A stretch of DNA of 64,000 bases from Paenisporosarcina sp. OV554 (GTDB lineage: Bacteria > Bacillota > Bacilli > Bacillales_A > Planococcaceae). Positions 8,400-15,977 of this stretch are shown one piece after another (position 1 is the first letter of the stretch; each line of letters opens with the position of its first letter). Made by a program: the position numbers and the translations under genes. The stretch lies in assembly GCF_003058165.1 (NCBI RefSeq), contig NZ_QBUC01000007.1, forward strand, positions 62,001 to 126,000, written 5' to 3'. The notes beneath the pieces were generated by a model that saw nothing but the letters and a program-made list of their open reading frames with translations, made no database searches and was not told the DNA's origin.

Positions 8400-8428
8400 T
8401 CCCCTCAACATTGTTGAGGGGATTTTTT
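8400..8428 (+). terminator. terminator after the diguanylate cyclase gene
   Basis: A 10-bp stem (8400-8409 with 8413-8422; TCCCCTCAAC/GTTGAGGGGA) with a 3-base loop, followed by six T. Confidence 0.85.
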
Positions 8429-8445
8429 AATCTGCACACCCTCGT

Positions 8446-8499
8446 TTGACTTTGGGTGGTTTACCCTCTAAACTAAAAAATATCGGTTTAGGGGGTAAA
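8446..8499 (+). promoter_or_regulatory. promoter with overlapping inverted-repeat operator of the marR-MMPL unit
   Basis: TTGACT (8446-8451), 17 bp, TAAACT (8469-8474) forms a SigA-type promoter. TTTACCCTCTAAAC (8460-8473) and GTTTAGGGGGTAAA (8486-8499) are inverted copies matching at 13 of 14 positions. The first arm covers the spacer and -10, so binding by the adjacent MarR protein would block transcription. Confidence 0.75.
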
Positions 8500-8504
8500 C
8501 TAGT

Positions 8505-8948
8505 TTGGATAAGAGAATACAAGAAGCAGTTTCACTATTTGAAGAAGTCTTAATTTACGGAACGGAACGGGTGATTAAAAGTGTCGACGATCCACTTTGG
8601 AAAGAATATTCACCTGAACAAATTCAAGTGTTGAAACTGATTCACAAAGAAGGCGAAATTACATCAGGTAGACTCGCTATTTTGCAAGGCGTACATAAGA
8701 GTGCCATTTCAAACCGTCTAAAGAAACTAAAGGAAAAAGAGTTAGTAGACACTAAACCTTCAGGTGATAAACGTGAAAAAATTCTCGTGTTAACTCAGCA
8801 GGGCGAAATGGTAATCAAACGTTCAGACGAAGTTTTACACGAATATATTGGGAAATTAATGTCTAATCAAGTAAATGATCAGGAAATAGATCAGTTTTTA
8901 GTGACGTTTCGCAAGTTAAGAAAAATTTTGAAAATGAATGGAGTCTAA
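8505..8948 (+). CDS. MarR family transcriptional regulator (YdgG-like)
   Basis: 147 residues with a TTG start at 8505 directly after GGGGGTAAAC. The winged helix-turn-helix spans about 35-100: LAILQGVHKSAISNRLKKLKEKELV is the recognition helix region and KPSGDKREKILVLTQQG the wing. Terminal helices form the usual MarR dimer. It is followed after 3 bases by an MMPL exporter, the arrangement of B. subtilis ydgG-ydgH, and preceded by a near-perfect inverted repeat over its own promoter. I infer that it represses both genes until a ligand, perhaps a toxic lipophile, releases it. Confidence 0.85.
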   Translation: MDKRIQEAVSLFEEVLIYGTERVIKSVDDPLWKEYSPEQIQVLKLIHKEGEITSGRLAILQGVHKSAISNRLKKLKEKELVDTKPSGDKREKILVLTQQGEMVIKRSDEVLHEYIGKLMSNQVNDQEIDQFLVTFRKLRKILKMNGV

Positions 8949-8951
8949 CAG

Positions 8952-11552
8952 ATGACTGCGATATTACGATGGAAATGGCCGATTACCATTGGTTTACTAG
9001 CAATTACGATTGTATTGTTCCTAATCGCCCCGAATTTAACGGAACAAGCTGAAAAAGCGGGATCATTCCAATTGTCTAAAGATGCTTCTTCACAACAAGC
9101 AGCCCAAATGCTTGAGGATGCAGGGGAGAGTGACCAGACGATTTCCGTCGTGGTGGAACTGGATCAAGCATTAACAGATGATGTCCGAAACCAATTGAGC
9201 ACAATGGTGGACGATATCGTATCTCTTGGGGACACGGTGACAAGTGTATTGAACCCCGTAGAAAGTGATGAGCTAGAAAGTCAGCTCATTTCTGGAAATA
9301 AAAAGACCGTGCTCATTCCCATTACAGTCGATGGTACAGATGAAGAAGTAAATCAAATTGCAGAAGATATACGCGCAACTGTTATTCCGTCAGACATGAC
9401 GGCTTATGTAACAGGATTATCCATCATAAATAGTGATGTAAATAAAAGTTCACAAGAAGGCTTAAAACGTACTGAAATCATTACCGTCGTATTGATTTTC
9501 GGTTTATTACTTGCGGTATTCCGCTCTATTGTTACACCATTCGTTCCATTAGTGGCGGTTGGGATTACTTATCTGCTGAGTCAATCGTTAGTGGCATTTT
9601 TCATAGATTGGTTTGGCTTTCCAGTTTCGAACTACACACAAATTTTCTTAGTAGCTATTTTATTTGGTATTGGAACGGATTACTGTATTTTACTGTTGAG
9701 TCGTTACAAAGAAGAATTATCAGCCGGACATGAAGTTAAACAAGCGATTTTTAATACCTACAAAACTGCGGGACGGACTTTGCTCATTAGTGGAGTCGCT
9801 GTCTTCGTTGGATTCTTTGCAATCGGTTTTGCAGATTTCCCGATATTTAAATCTGCTGTAGCAGTAGCGGTCGGAATTGCCGTCTTATTACTCGTCTTAT
9901 TTACCGTCGTACCAGTGTTGATGCTGGTATTGAAAGAAAAACTATTTTGGCCGTCTAAAAAATCGGCATCGCATAAAGACAGCAAACTATGGGGACGGAT
10001 GAGCAAGTTATCGATCAATCGCCCCGTAGTCTCTATACTTGTAGTGGCCATTTTAACGGTTCCGTTATTGCTGACATACGACAATTCATTATCGTTTAAC
10101 ACGGTCGATGAAATCGGCGATGACTATGAATCAGTCAAAGGATTACGTGCGATTGAAAATGGTTTTGGAAAAGGCGATTCCTTGCCTGTCCAAGTCATCA
10201 TTAAGGCAGATGAAAAGCTTGCAAACGAAGAAATGATTCCATACGTAGAGCGTTTAAGTCAGCGTTTTGAACAAATAGAAGGCGTTGAAAAAATTCGTAC
10301 CATTACGCGTCCAACTGGTGAAGTTATTGAGGATTTGTATGTTGATCGACAACTTGGATTATTAGCAGACGGATTAACTGATGCTCGCGAAGGATTAAGT
10401 GAAATCGGTGAAGGTCTTACTCAAATTCAAAGCGGGTTAGCTGGAGGAAACGAAAGTGGCGGACTCGGTGAAGTCGCGGCAGGTATCGGTCAGTTAAATC
10501 AACAATTAACGCAGGCGACACAAGGTTTGCAACAAACTGGCAACGTCCAACAAACGATAGGTGCTTTGACAGCGATTAGCGAACAACTTGATCAAATCCA
10601 ACAAGGACTTAAAAGTGCGGGTGGAGATGGAGAAGGATTGTCTCAGTTGACGGAAGGTCTTGCTGCATCAAACGAAGGCCTTACGCAAATTACAGATGGC
10701 TTGGCTGAAGCCAGCGACATGATGAATACAATGAGTAAGAGTGACAGTGTGCGTGATACAGGAATGTTTATTCCCGCAGGTACGCTTGAAAACGAAGATT
10801 TCGCTCCAGTCTTAGAGCGCTACACATTCGCAGAAGGCAAGGGCATTAAAATGGAAGTTGTTCTTTCCGATGACCCTTATTCACCAGAAGCAATCGATAC
10901 TGTGCACCGATTGAAAGAAGCGGTCGCATCTGAAGTGAAAGGTACTCCATTTGAAGATACCGATATCGCATTTGGTGGAATTTCCAGTATTAATAGTGAT
11001 TTAGCGGACATCTCATCAAGCGATTTCTCAAACACTGTCATCATCATGTTGATCAGCTTGTTTGTGGTGTTAGCTATAATGTTCCGTTCGATGATTATGC
11101 CATTATTCATGATTGGCTCATTGTTGTTAACGTACTTTACGTCAATCGCAATTGCAGAGTTGATTTTCGAGAATATATTAGGATTTGACGGTATTAGCTG
11201 GGCAGTACCATTTTTCGGCTTTGTTATGTTAGTCGCACTCGGTGTCGATTATTCCATATTCTTGCTCGATCGTTTCCGTGAAGAAGCCGAAAGCGGCATA
11301 ACTGTTCGAGAAGCGATGCGTGTATCGATGACGAAAATGGGAACCGTCATCATCACAGCTGCTATTATTTTAGCAGGAACATTTGGAGCGATGATGCCTT
11401 CAGGCGTATTGAGTTTAATGCAAATTGCTTCCATCGTAGTCATAGGATTACTGCTTTATGGCTTAATTGTCTTGCCATTACTAATTCCAGCAATCACGGT
11501 ATCGTTTGACCGTGGTGTATGGTGGCCATTCGGAATGAAAAAGAAAAAATAA
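8952..11552 (+). CDS. MMPL/RND family membrane exporter (YdgH-like)
   Basis: 866 residues with two pseudo-symmetric halves. TM1 is at about 8-26 and an external domain at 30-170. TM2-6 (about 175-330) include GIGTDYCILLLSR. TM7 is at about 358-378, followed by a second external domain (380-690) and TM8-12 (about 690-855) with LGVDYSIFLLDR. The paired GxxxDY-type Asp residues are the proton-relay residues of RND/MMPL transporters. The second external domain contains a stretch (about 470-600) of repeated GL-x-x-I-x-x-GL units, probably a long coiled hairpin. It should use the proton gradient to export lipids or lipophilic compounds. It is cotranscribed with the MarR gene. Confidence 0.88.
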   Translation: MTAILRWKWPITIGLLAITIVLFLIAPNLTEQAEKAGSFQLSKDASSQQAAQMLEDAGESDQTISVVVELDQALTDDVRNQLSTMVDDIVSLGDTVTSVLNPVESDELESQLISGNKKTVLIPITVDGTDEEVNQIAEDIRATVIPSDMTAYVTGLSIINSDVNKSSQEGLKRTEIITVVLIFGLLLAVFRSIVTPFVPLVAVGITYLLSQSLVAFFIDWFGFPVSNYTQIFLVAILFGIGTDYCILLLSRYKEELSAGHEVKQAIFNTYKTAGRTLLISGVAVFVGFFAIGFADFPIFKSAVAVAVGIAVLLLVLFTVVPVLMLVLKEKLFWPSKKSASHKDSKLWGRMSKLSINRPVVSILVVAILTVPLLLTYDNSLSFNTVDEIGDDYESVKGLRAIENGFGKGDSLPVQVIIKADEKLANEEMIPYVERLSQRFEQIEGVEKIRTITRPTGEVIEDLYVDRQLGLLADGLTDAREGLSEIGEGLTQIQSGLAGGNESGGLGEVAAGIGQLNQQLTQATQGLQQTGNVQQTIGALTAISEQLDQIQQGLKSAGGDGEGLSQLTEGLAASNEGLTQITDGLAEASDMMNTMSKSDSVRDTGMFIPAGTLENEDFAPVLERYTFAEGKGIKMEVVLSDDPYSPEAIDTVHRLKEAVASEVKGTPFEDTDIAFGGISSINSDLADISSSDFSNTVIIMLISLFVVLAIMFRSMIMPLFMIGSLLLTYFTSIAIAELIFENILGFDGISWAVPFFGFVMLVALGVDYSIFLLDRFREEAESGITVREAMRVSMTKMGTVIITAAIILAGTFGAMMPSGVLSLMQIASIVVIGLLLYGLIVLPLLIPAITVSFDRGVWWPFGMKKKK

Positions 11553-11559
11553 TCACACA

Positions 11560-11599
11560 GAAAGCCCTTCGGATATCATGCCGAAGGGCTTTCGTTTTG
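11560..11599 (+). terminator. terminator after the MMPL gene
   Basis: GAAAGCCCTTCGG (11560-11572) pairs perfectly with CCGAAGGGCTTTC (11581-11593), followed by GTTTTG. Confidence 0.85.
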
Positions 11600-11633
11600 T
11601 ATAAGTAAGAGAGAGAAGCTTAGGTGAGAATGT

Positions 11634-12005
11634 TTACAACCCCATTGGCAATTGAAACAACAGATAGTTGTTGGTCCATTGTTGACATTTGATGACTATT
11701 TTTTCGTCATCTTTTTTGAAGAAATAATTTAATTCTTGTTGGTCAACAAATTCCCAGCCGTTTTGAGTCATCCGTTTTTTCAAGGATTGTTCCGCCAGAT
11801 CTTTCGAGTCATCTGTTACAAACCATAAATAGCCGTCTTGTTGCGTTACTTTCGAAAGGGGTAAGTTAGAAGTTGAACCTAGATTCGCCACTTCGTACTT
11901 CGTTTTATTTTCAAATGGAAGTTCGGGGTAATGGAATTTCGTTGAAAGAGCAACAGTAATGGAAACAATAAGTATAATAACAATTAGCAGCATCCACTTT
12001 TTCAT
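11634..12005 (-). CDS. hypothetical membrane-anchored protein
   Basis: 123 residues from ATG 12005, preferred over ATG 12083 because the next residues, MKKWMLLIVIILIVSITVAL, form a natural signal anchor and a GTGAGTGGTGAT site lies upstream. The outer part is beta/alpha mixed (YEVANLGSTSNLPLSKV, DGYLWFVTDD, LKKRMTQNGWEFVDQQ, FFKKDDEKIVIKC) and fits a small extracytoplasmic domain. I do not recognise a family. It is convergent with the MMPL gene and stands alone. Confidence 0.6.
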   Translation of the reverse strand: MKKWMLLIVIILIVSITVALSTKFHYPELPFENKTKYEVANLGSTSNLPLSKVTQQDGYLWFVTDDSKDLAEQSLKKRMTQNGWEFVDQQELNYFFKKDDEKIVIKCQQWTNNYLLFQLPMGL

Positions 12006-12241
12006 ATCACCACTCACCCCAATCCATTCCCGAATTCTTGACTTATTGATTAGACTGTTTAACCCTTCGGAAAGTTCCAACATTTCATTAATTTACCAAA
12101 AATATTTTTTTTAACTCTTATCTTGTTGTTAATAAAGGAAATTGACATCAAAGAAAATAATTAATTGAAGAGTAATGCAGGGATTCTCCAACTTCTCTCG
12201 AAAGGTATTGAGGAGAATGTAGAATCTGGAGGAGGCAATTT

Positions 12242-12742
12242 ATGTACCATACAATTGATGAATTTTTAGCGGAATGGACGTACGAAAGTGACTCAACTCA
12301 AAAAATATTAGACTTATTAAACGATGATTCGTTATCAACACGAGTCAAAGAAGGAGAACGCTCGTTAGGTTTCTTAGCATGGCATATCGTCGTCACTGTA
12401 CATGAAATGATGTCACGAGTCGGTCTCGAATTTAATGCTCCTCAATACGATGCAGCAGTACCAGCGACTGCACATGAAATTGCTCAAAGCTACCTCCAAA
12501 CGAGTAAGGCTTTGACGGAAGCAATTCGTACACAATGGACAGATGCTAATCTTTCCGAAGAACACGATATGTATGGCGAAACATGGTCGAGTGCTACAAC
12601 TCTCAATGTATTAGTCAAACACCAAATTCATCATCGTGGTCAGTTAACCATTTTGATGCGTCAAGCTGGCCTTACTTTGATCGGCGTATACGGTCCATCG
12701 CGTGAAGAATGGGCGTCTTATGGTGGAGTAGCTCCAGAATAA
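12242..12742 (+). CDS. DinB family protein (putative metal-dependent thiol transferase-like)
   Basis: 166 residues forming the four-helix bundle of the DinB/YfiT family. The metal-ligand histidines are visible: His in LGFLAWHIVVTVHEM (about residues 43 and 48) and HQIHHRGQL (about 132-136). Relatives bind Ni or Zn, and some conjugate low-molecular-weight thiols such as bacillithiol to substrates or remove damage-related compounds. The substrate is not evident. The start follows GGAGGAGGCAATTT. It has its own terminator and no operon partner. Confidence 0.8.
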   Translation: MYHTIDEFLAEWTYESDSTQKILDLLNDDSLSTRVKEGERSLGFLAWHIVVTVHEMMSRVGLEFNAPQYDAAVPATAHEIAQSYLQTSKALTEAIRTQWTDANLSEEHDMYGETWSSATTLNVLVKHQIHHRGQLTILMRQAGLTLIGVYGPSREEWASYGGVAPE

Positions 12743-12750
12743 TAAGTCCG

Positions 12751-12780
12751 AAAGCAACTTCGAAAATGAAGTTGCTTTTT
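12751..12780 (+). terminator. terminator after the dinB-like gene
   Basis: AAAGCAACTTC (12751-12761) pairs with GAAGTTGCTTT (12768-12778), then more T. Confidence 0.8.
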
Positions 12781-12793
12781 GTGTTCAGCTTAA

Positions 12794-12837
12794 CCTGATG
12801 AATGTAAAGAACTCTTTACATTCATCGGGTTTTTATT
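12794..12837 (+). promoter_or_regulatory. upstream palindrome (site 1) of the xre-araC unit, also terminator-shaped
   Basis: AATGTAAAG (12801-12809), spacer AACT, CTTTACATT (12814-12822). Read as RNA the pairing extends outward (CCTGATG with CATCGGG) and is followed by GTTTTTATTT, so the stretch could also act as a terminator. The core matches site 2 at 12845-12866. Confidence 0.6.
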
Positions 12838-12844
12838 TATTATT

Positions 12845-12866
12845 TATGTAAAGAACACTTTACATA
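12845..12866 (+). promoter_or_regulatory. downstream palindrome (site 2), probable operator of the xre gene
   Basis: TATGTAAAG, spacer AACA, CTTTACATA: a perfect 9-bp inverted repeat ending directly before the AAGGAGG ribosome-binding site of the xre gene. The core TGTAAAGAACnCTTTACA is shared with site 1; the centres lie 44 bp apart, about four helical turns. Confidence 0.6.
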
Positions 12867-12880
12867 AGGAGGCGTGAAAT

Positions 12881-13090
12881 TTGCCGGTGTTAAACCGAAT
12901 AAAAGACATACGAACAGCTCATGGCATTACGCAAGTTCAGATGGCATTGGACTTGCAAATTACACGTCAAACTATTACAGCTATTGAAAATAACAAATAC
13001 AATCCAAGTTTGGAATTAGCATTAAAGCTAGTGAAATATTTTCAAGTATCCATCGATGAAATCTTTGAGTTGAAGGAGACAGACAAATGA
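12881..13090 (+). CDS. small Xre-family (Cro/CI-type) HTH regulator
   Basis: 69 residues from TTG 12881, 8 bases after AGGAGG. It is nearly all helix-turn-helix: IKDIRTAHGITQVQMALDL, ITRQTITAIENNKYNPSLELALKL, then YFQVSIDEIFEL. This is the YozG/YgzD-like class of minimal Xre repressors common in Firmicutes. Its stop overlaps the start of the next gene by 4 bases (ATGA), so the two are translationally coupled. The two matching palindromes upstream are its likely binding sites and imply autoregulation. Confidence 0.82.
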   Translation: MPVLNRIKDIRTAHGITQVQMALDLQITRQTITAIENNKYNPSLELALKLVKYFQVSIDEIFELKETDK

Positions 13091-14541
13091 ATTTGATGAA
13101 TATCCTGATTCTCACAAAGGACCCGCTTGAAGGACATGGGTTAAAGTGGATTATTACTTCACAACTTCGAGATATCAAAGTGGATGTTGTGGACGACGTG
13201 GAACAATTCTCCAAACAAGTGAAAGAATGCGCAGTTGATTTCTTAATTGTGGATCTTGATTTGTGGGCGTCACAAGACTCGTCTTTCTTGCCATTACAGA
13301 TGCAATGGCTTGGTATTTCTTCTGAACGAACGTTCCAAACGGCCTATCGAGCACTAAAACATAAAGCAGAAGACTTGTTGTTCCGACCTTTTCAACCAGA
13401 ACACTTGATTAAGCATGTACAGCAAGCCCGTTTTCGTTTGCGCAATGACAAGGAGGGGTCTCCTCAGCTCAAATCCGCTCAAGAGTCGATGCTGACTTAT
13501 GAGGATTTATTATTAGCTGAAACATACCCCAATACTCCCGTGTTAATGAGTGCGATTGTACCTTCAAATGTAGAAGTTGGATCGCAATTAGTAAGGGCAC
13601 TAGAAGAGTTTTCGTTTCCTACAACATTTCACGTTTTTCCGTTCTCGGATTTTGTTCTCGTTATCCATCGATTGGTGGAACATGAAGAACTTCAAGAAGG
13701 TTATCGTTCCTTTTTTGCTTCATGGAAAAGTCAGTCTGAAGAGTTACTATCTATTTATCTGTACGAATCCACAGAAGGTAAGAGTATGCGTGACTTATAC
13801 CAAAAAATGCGTCGTTTTCAAGAACGTATTTTTTATGACGGATACGATATTTTGTCAGTAGAGTTGTCCGACTTAACATGGAGAGACCTTGATCCATTTT
13901 TGTCCCCTTTGGAACAACGAACATGGATTGAAATGTTAGAAAAGCAAGACTTAAAGCCGATTCGTGAATGGTTAGAGCAAGACTTCCTGACACTTGAAGC
14001 ACCGTATCCAGACCCAGAAATGGTACGTATCCGTCTAACCAGTGTCTTGGCACAAATGAGAAGATATATGACCGCAAAGTCGATTAGCAATGGACCAATC
14101 GAAAAACACTATCATCGTTTATTTCAAGACATCATTCAAGAGCCTGTTATGTATCACATTATTCAAAAGCTGGGCGATTTCACATCAAAGTTAATGAATG
14201 AAACAAGTTTCCATGAAGAAGGAAACGCCAATTTTTCTGAAAAAGTGCGCGCGATGATGGAATCAAATTATTGGGATTCTAATTGGAACTTAGCAACGTG
14301 TGCAGAGGCACTCCATATAAATAAAAGTACGTTGAGCAGAAAGTTTTCTCAAAGTACAGGAAATAAATTTCGAGACACGCTTCAAGAAATTCGAATAAGA
14401 GAAGCCAAGCGTTTATTAAAAGAAACGAAGGCACCACTTGAAGAAGTAGCGAGATTAGCAGGCTACACACACCAAACGTATTTCAACGCAAAGTTTAAAG
14501 CTGCAACAGGTCAAACTCCGTCTACTTATAGATTTGATTGA
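13087..14541 (+). CDS. receiver-like/AraC-family transcriptional regulator (YesN-like)
   Basis: 484 residues. The N-terminal about 115 residues resemble a receiver domain (MNILILTKDPLEGHGLKWII, then VDFLIVDLDLW) but the acidic pocket after beta1 and the usual phosphorylation surroundings look degenerate. A central region (about 135-370) has no motif I recognise. The C-terminal about 100 residues are a clear AraC-type double helix-turn-helix: NWNLATCAEALHINKSTLSR, then LEEVARLAGYTHQTYFNAKF and TGQTPSTYR. ATG 13087 follows AAGGAGAC and overlaps the xre stop. No histidine kinase is nearby, so it may be controlled by ligand or by the Xre protein rather than phosphorylation. Confidence 0.75.
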   Translation: MNLMNILILTKDPLEGHGLKWIITSQLRDIKVDVVDDVEQFSKQVKECAVDFLIVDLDLWASQDSSFLPLQMQWLGISSERTFQTAYRALKHKAEDLLFRPFQPEHLIKHVQQARFRLRNDKEGSPQLKSAQESMLTYEDLLLAETYPNTPVLMSAIVPSNVEVGSQLVRALEEFSFPTTFHVFPFSDFVLVIHRLVEHEELQEGYRSFFASWKSQSEELLSIYLYESTEGKSMRDLYQKMRRFQERIFYDGYDILSVELSDLTWRDLDPFLSPLEQRTWIEMLEKQDLKPIREWLEQDFLTLEAPYPDPEMVRIRLTSVLAQMRRYMTAKSISNGPIEKHYHRLFQDIIQEPVMYHIIQKLGDFTSKLMNETSFHEEGNANFSEKVRAMMESNYWDSNWNLATCAEALHINKSTLSRKFSQSTGNKFRDTLQEIRIREAKRLLKETKAPLEEVARLAGYTHQTYFNAKFKAATGQTPSTYRFD

Positions 14542-14614
14542 CCATGAACGTCATTAATGTCACGTACGAGTATCTTTCCATATATCTAAGGTAAGGCATT
14601 TTTCGGGAGATGAT

Positions 14615-14953
14615 ATGGTGACTACTTGGATCGATGTTTCAGTTAGTAAACGGCAGCTTAAGCTTTATAATGCAAGTGTATTATTAAAAACGTATCCAAT
14701 TGCAGTCGGTAAAATGTTAACACCTACGCCAACTGGTAATTACATCATTATTAATAAAGAATATAACCCGGGAGGACCTTTTGGAGTTTTATGGATGGGT
14801 TTGTCTAAGCCACATTATGGAATTCATGGAACAAACAATCCTTCATCAATAGGTAAAGTGGTTTCGCATGGATGTATAAGAATGCTTAACGACGACGTGA
14901 CTGAACTCTCATCCTTGGTGCCAATAGGAACAAATGTTTATATACACCGCTGA
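14615..14953 (+). CDS. L,D-transpeptidase (YkuD domain)
   Basis: 112 residues. The domain begins directly at [13 protein letters not shown] and shows [12 protein letters not shown], then [20 protein letters not shown], the H-G...S-H-G-C-x-R signature. Cys within SHGCIRM is the nucleophile. These enzymes make or remodel L,D cross-links in peptidoglycan. No signal peptide or LysM is present, unlike B. subtilis YkuD, so it resembles the short forms; several of these in spore-formers are thought to act at the spore. ATG 14615 has a GGGAGA site; GTG 14618 is possible. Confidence 0.85.
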   Translation: MVTTWIDVSVSKRQLKLYNASVLLKTYPIAVGKMLTPTPTGNYIIINKEYNPGGPFGVLWMGLSKPHYGIHGTNNPSSIGKVVSHGCIRMLNDDVTELSSLVPIGTNVYIHR

Positions 14954-14999
14954 AGAATTGCGAGTGTACGCTAAAGACAATAGATGGGGGAGTTATCAA

Positions 15000-15539
15000 G
15001 TGGGACAAAAAAATAACATATACATAAGAGAATTCGTAACTGATGATGCCGAGTCATTATTAGAATTAAATCTAGCAAATCGAACAATATTCGAAGCGAT
15101 TACACCTGTATCAAACGATGATTCGTTTTATATACTAGATGCCCATTTGAAATTAATCGAAGGCTGGAAGCAGGCAAAGAAACTAGGGAGTCGTTATGAC
15201 TTTGGTATATTTGAAAGCAGCAATAATAAGCTTATTGGCATGATTGCTCTTTATAAATTTGGTGCATCCGAAAAATGTGTATTGGGATATTCATTAGATA
15301 AGGGGCATCATGGGAAAGGTTATGCTACTGAGGCAGTCAGATTAATACTTGAGATTGCGTTTAAGGAATTAGGATTTCATAGAGTTGAAGCGGGAGTCAT
15401 GCCTAGAAATATAGGGTCAGCGCGAGTATTAGAAAAATCAGGATTTGTTAAAGAAGGGCTACTAAGAGACTATCTTAAAATCAACGGAATATGGGAGGAC
15501 CATTATATGTTCTCGATCCTTGAAAATGAATTTTATTAA
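15000..15539 (+). CDS. GNAT N-acetyltransferase, RimJ/RimL type
   Basis: 179 residues from GTG 15000, which has GGGGGAG just upstream; an in-frame ATG at 14934 would overlap the transpeptidase gene by 20 bases and adds a sequence foreign to the family. Motifs: IYIREFVTDDAESLLEL, LGYSLDKGHHGKGYATEAVRLIL (acetyl-CoA loop H-G-K-G-Y-A-T), and FHRVEAGVMPRNIGSARVLEKSGFVKEG followed by YLKINGIWEDHYMFSIL. This is the ribosomal-protein-alanine acetyltransferase subfamily, whose members acetylate N-termini or small amines. The true substrate is unknown. Confidence 0.82.
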   Translation: MGQKNNIYIREFVTDDAESLLELNLANRTIFEAITPVSNDDSFYILDAHLKLIEGWKQAKKLGSRYDFGIFESSNNKLIGMIALYKFGASEKCVLGYSLDKGHHGKGYATEAVRLILEIAFKELGFHRVEAGVMPRNIGSARVLEKSGFVKEGLLRDYLKINGIWEDHYMFSILENEFY

Positions 15540-15602
15540 AGACCGTTTAGTAATTTTGATGAAGCAAAAAAGCCCTCATAGCGACGAATTCTAGTTGCAA
15601 TA

Positions 15603-15743
15603 ATGCTTGGAGTTTTTGTCGGTATACTATTCGAACAAGACTTTGGAGTAGTTTTAATTAGTTTACTTCCGATGATTCTAGCCTTTATGTTTGCCATTCT
15701 TTACTTGATTGAATTGTCTAATACGAACGAACCGAAGTGGTAA
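15603..15743 (+). CDS. possible 46-residue membrane peptide or gene remnant
   Basis: ATG 15603 to TAA 15743 encodes two hydrophobic stretches (MLGVFVGILF and VVLISLLPMILAFMFAILYLI) and a polar tail (ELSNTNEPKW). The frame is open back to 15582 without a start or a ribosome-binding site, so it may be the 3' end of a lost membrane gene. The rest of 15540-15860 shows no other coding signal. Confidence 0.3.
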   Translation: MLGVFVGILFEQDFGVVLISLLPMILAFMFAILYLIELSNTNEPKW

Positions 15744-15863
15744 AGAATTAGAAAAGATTAATAGATTTCCTATTATTCAAATCAGCAGAGACTTCAGTAG
15801 GTGCTTTATTCTCGCCCATTAACTGTAAAAGAAGATTGTGGTGGTTGCCACTATATCGAAATT

Positions 15864-15903
15864 TAAAAGAGTCCAATTCAGTTGCGAATTTGGACTCTTT
15901 TTG
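15864..15903. terminator. bidirectional terminator
   Basis: AAAAGAGTCCAATTC pairs with GAATTTGGACTCTTTT (one bulge) around the loop AGTTGC, with T-run and A-run on the two sides. It closes the minus-strand DUF4097 gene and any read-through from the left. Confidence 0.7.
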
Positions 15904-15977
15904 TATGTTTAATTAACAATTAGGCTTTTGTACTACATTCTTATCTAATTGAGTTAGGATAAAAATATTCTTCGTTA

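Noticed and set aside
14934-14999. Upstream start for the second GNAT gene
   Set aside because: It overlaps the L,D-transpeptidase gene and lacks a ribosome-binding site; GTG 15000 has GGGGGAG in front.
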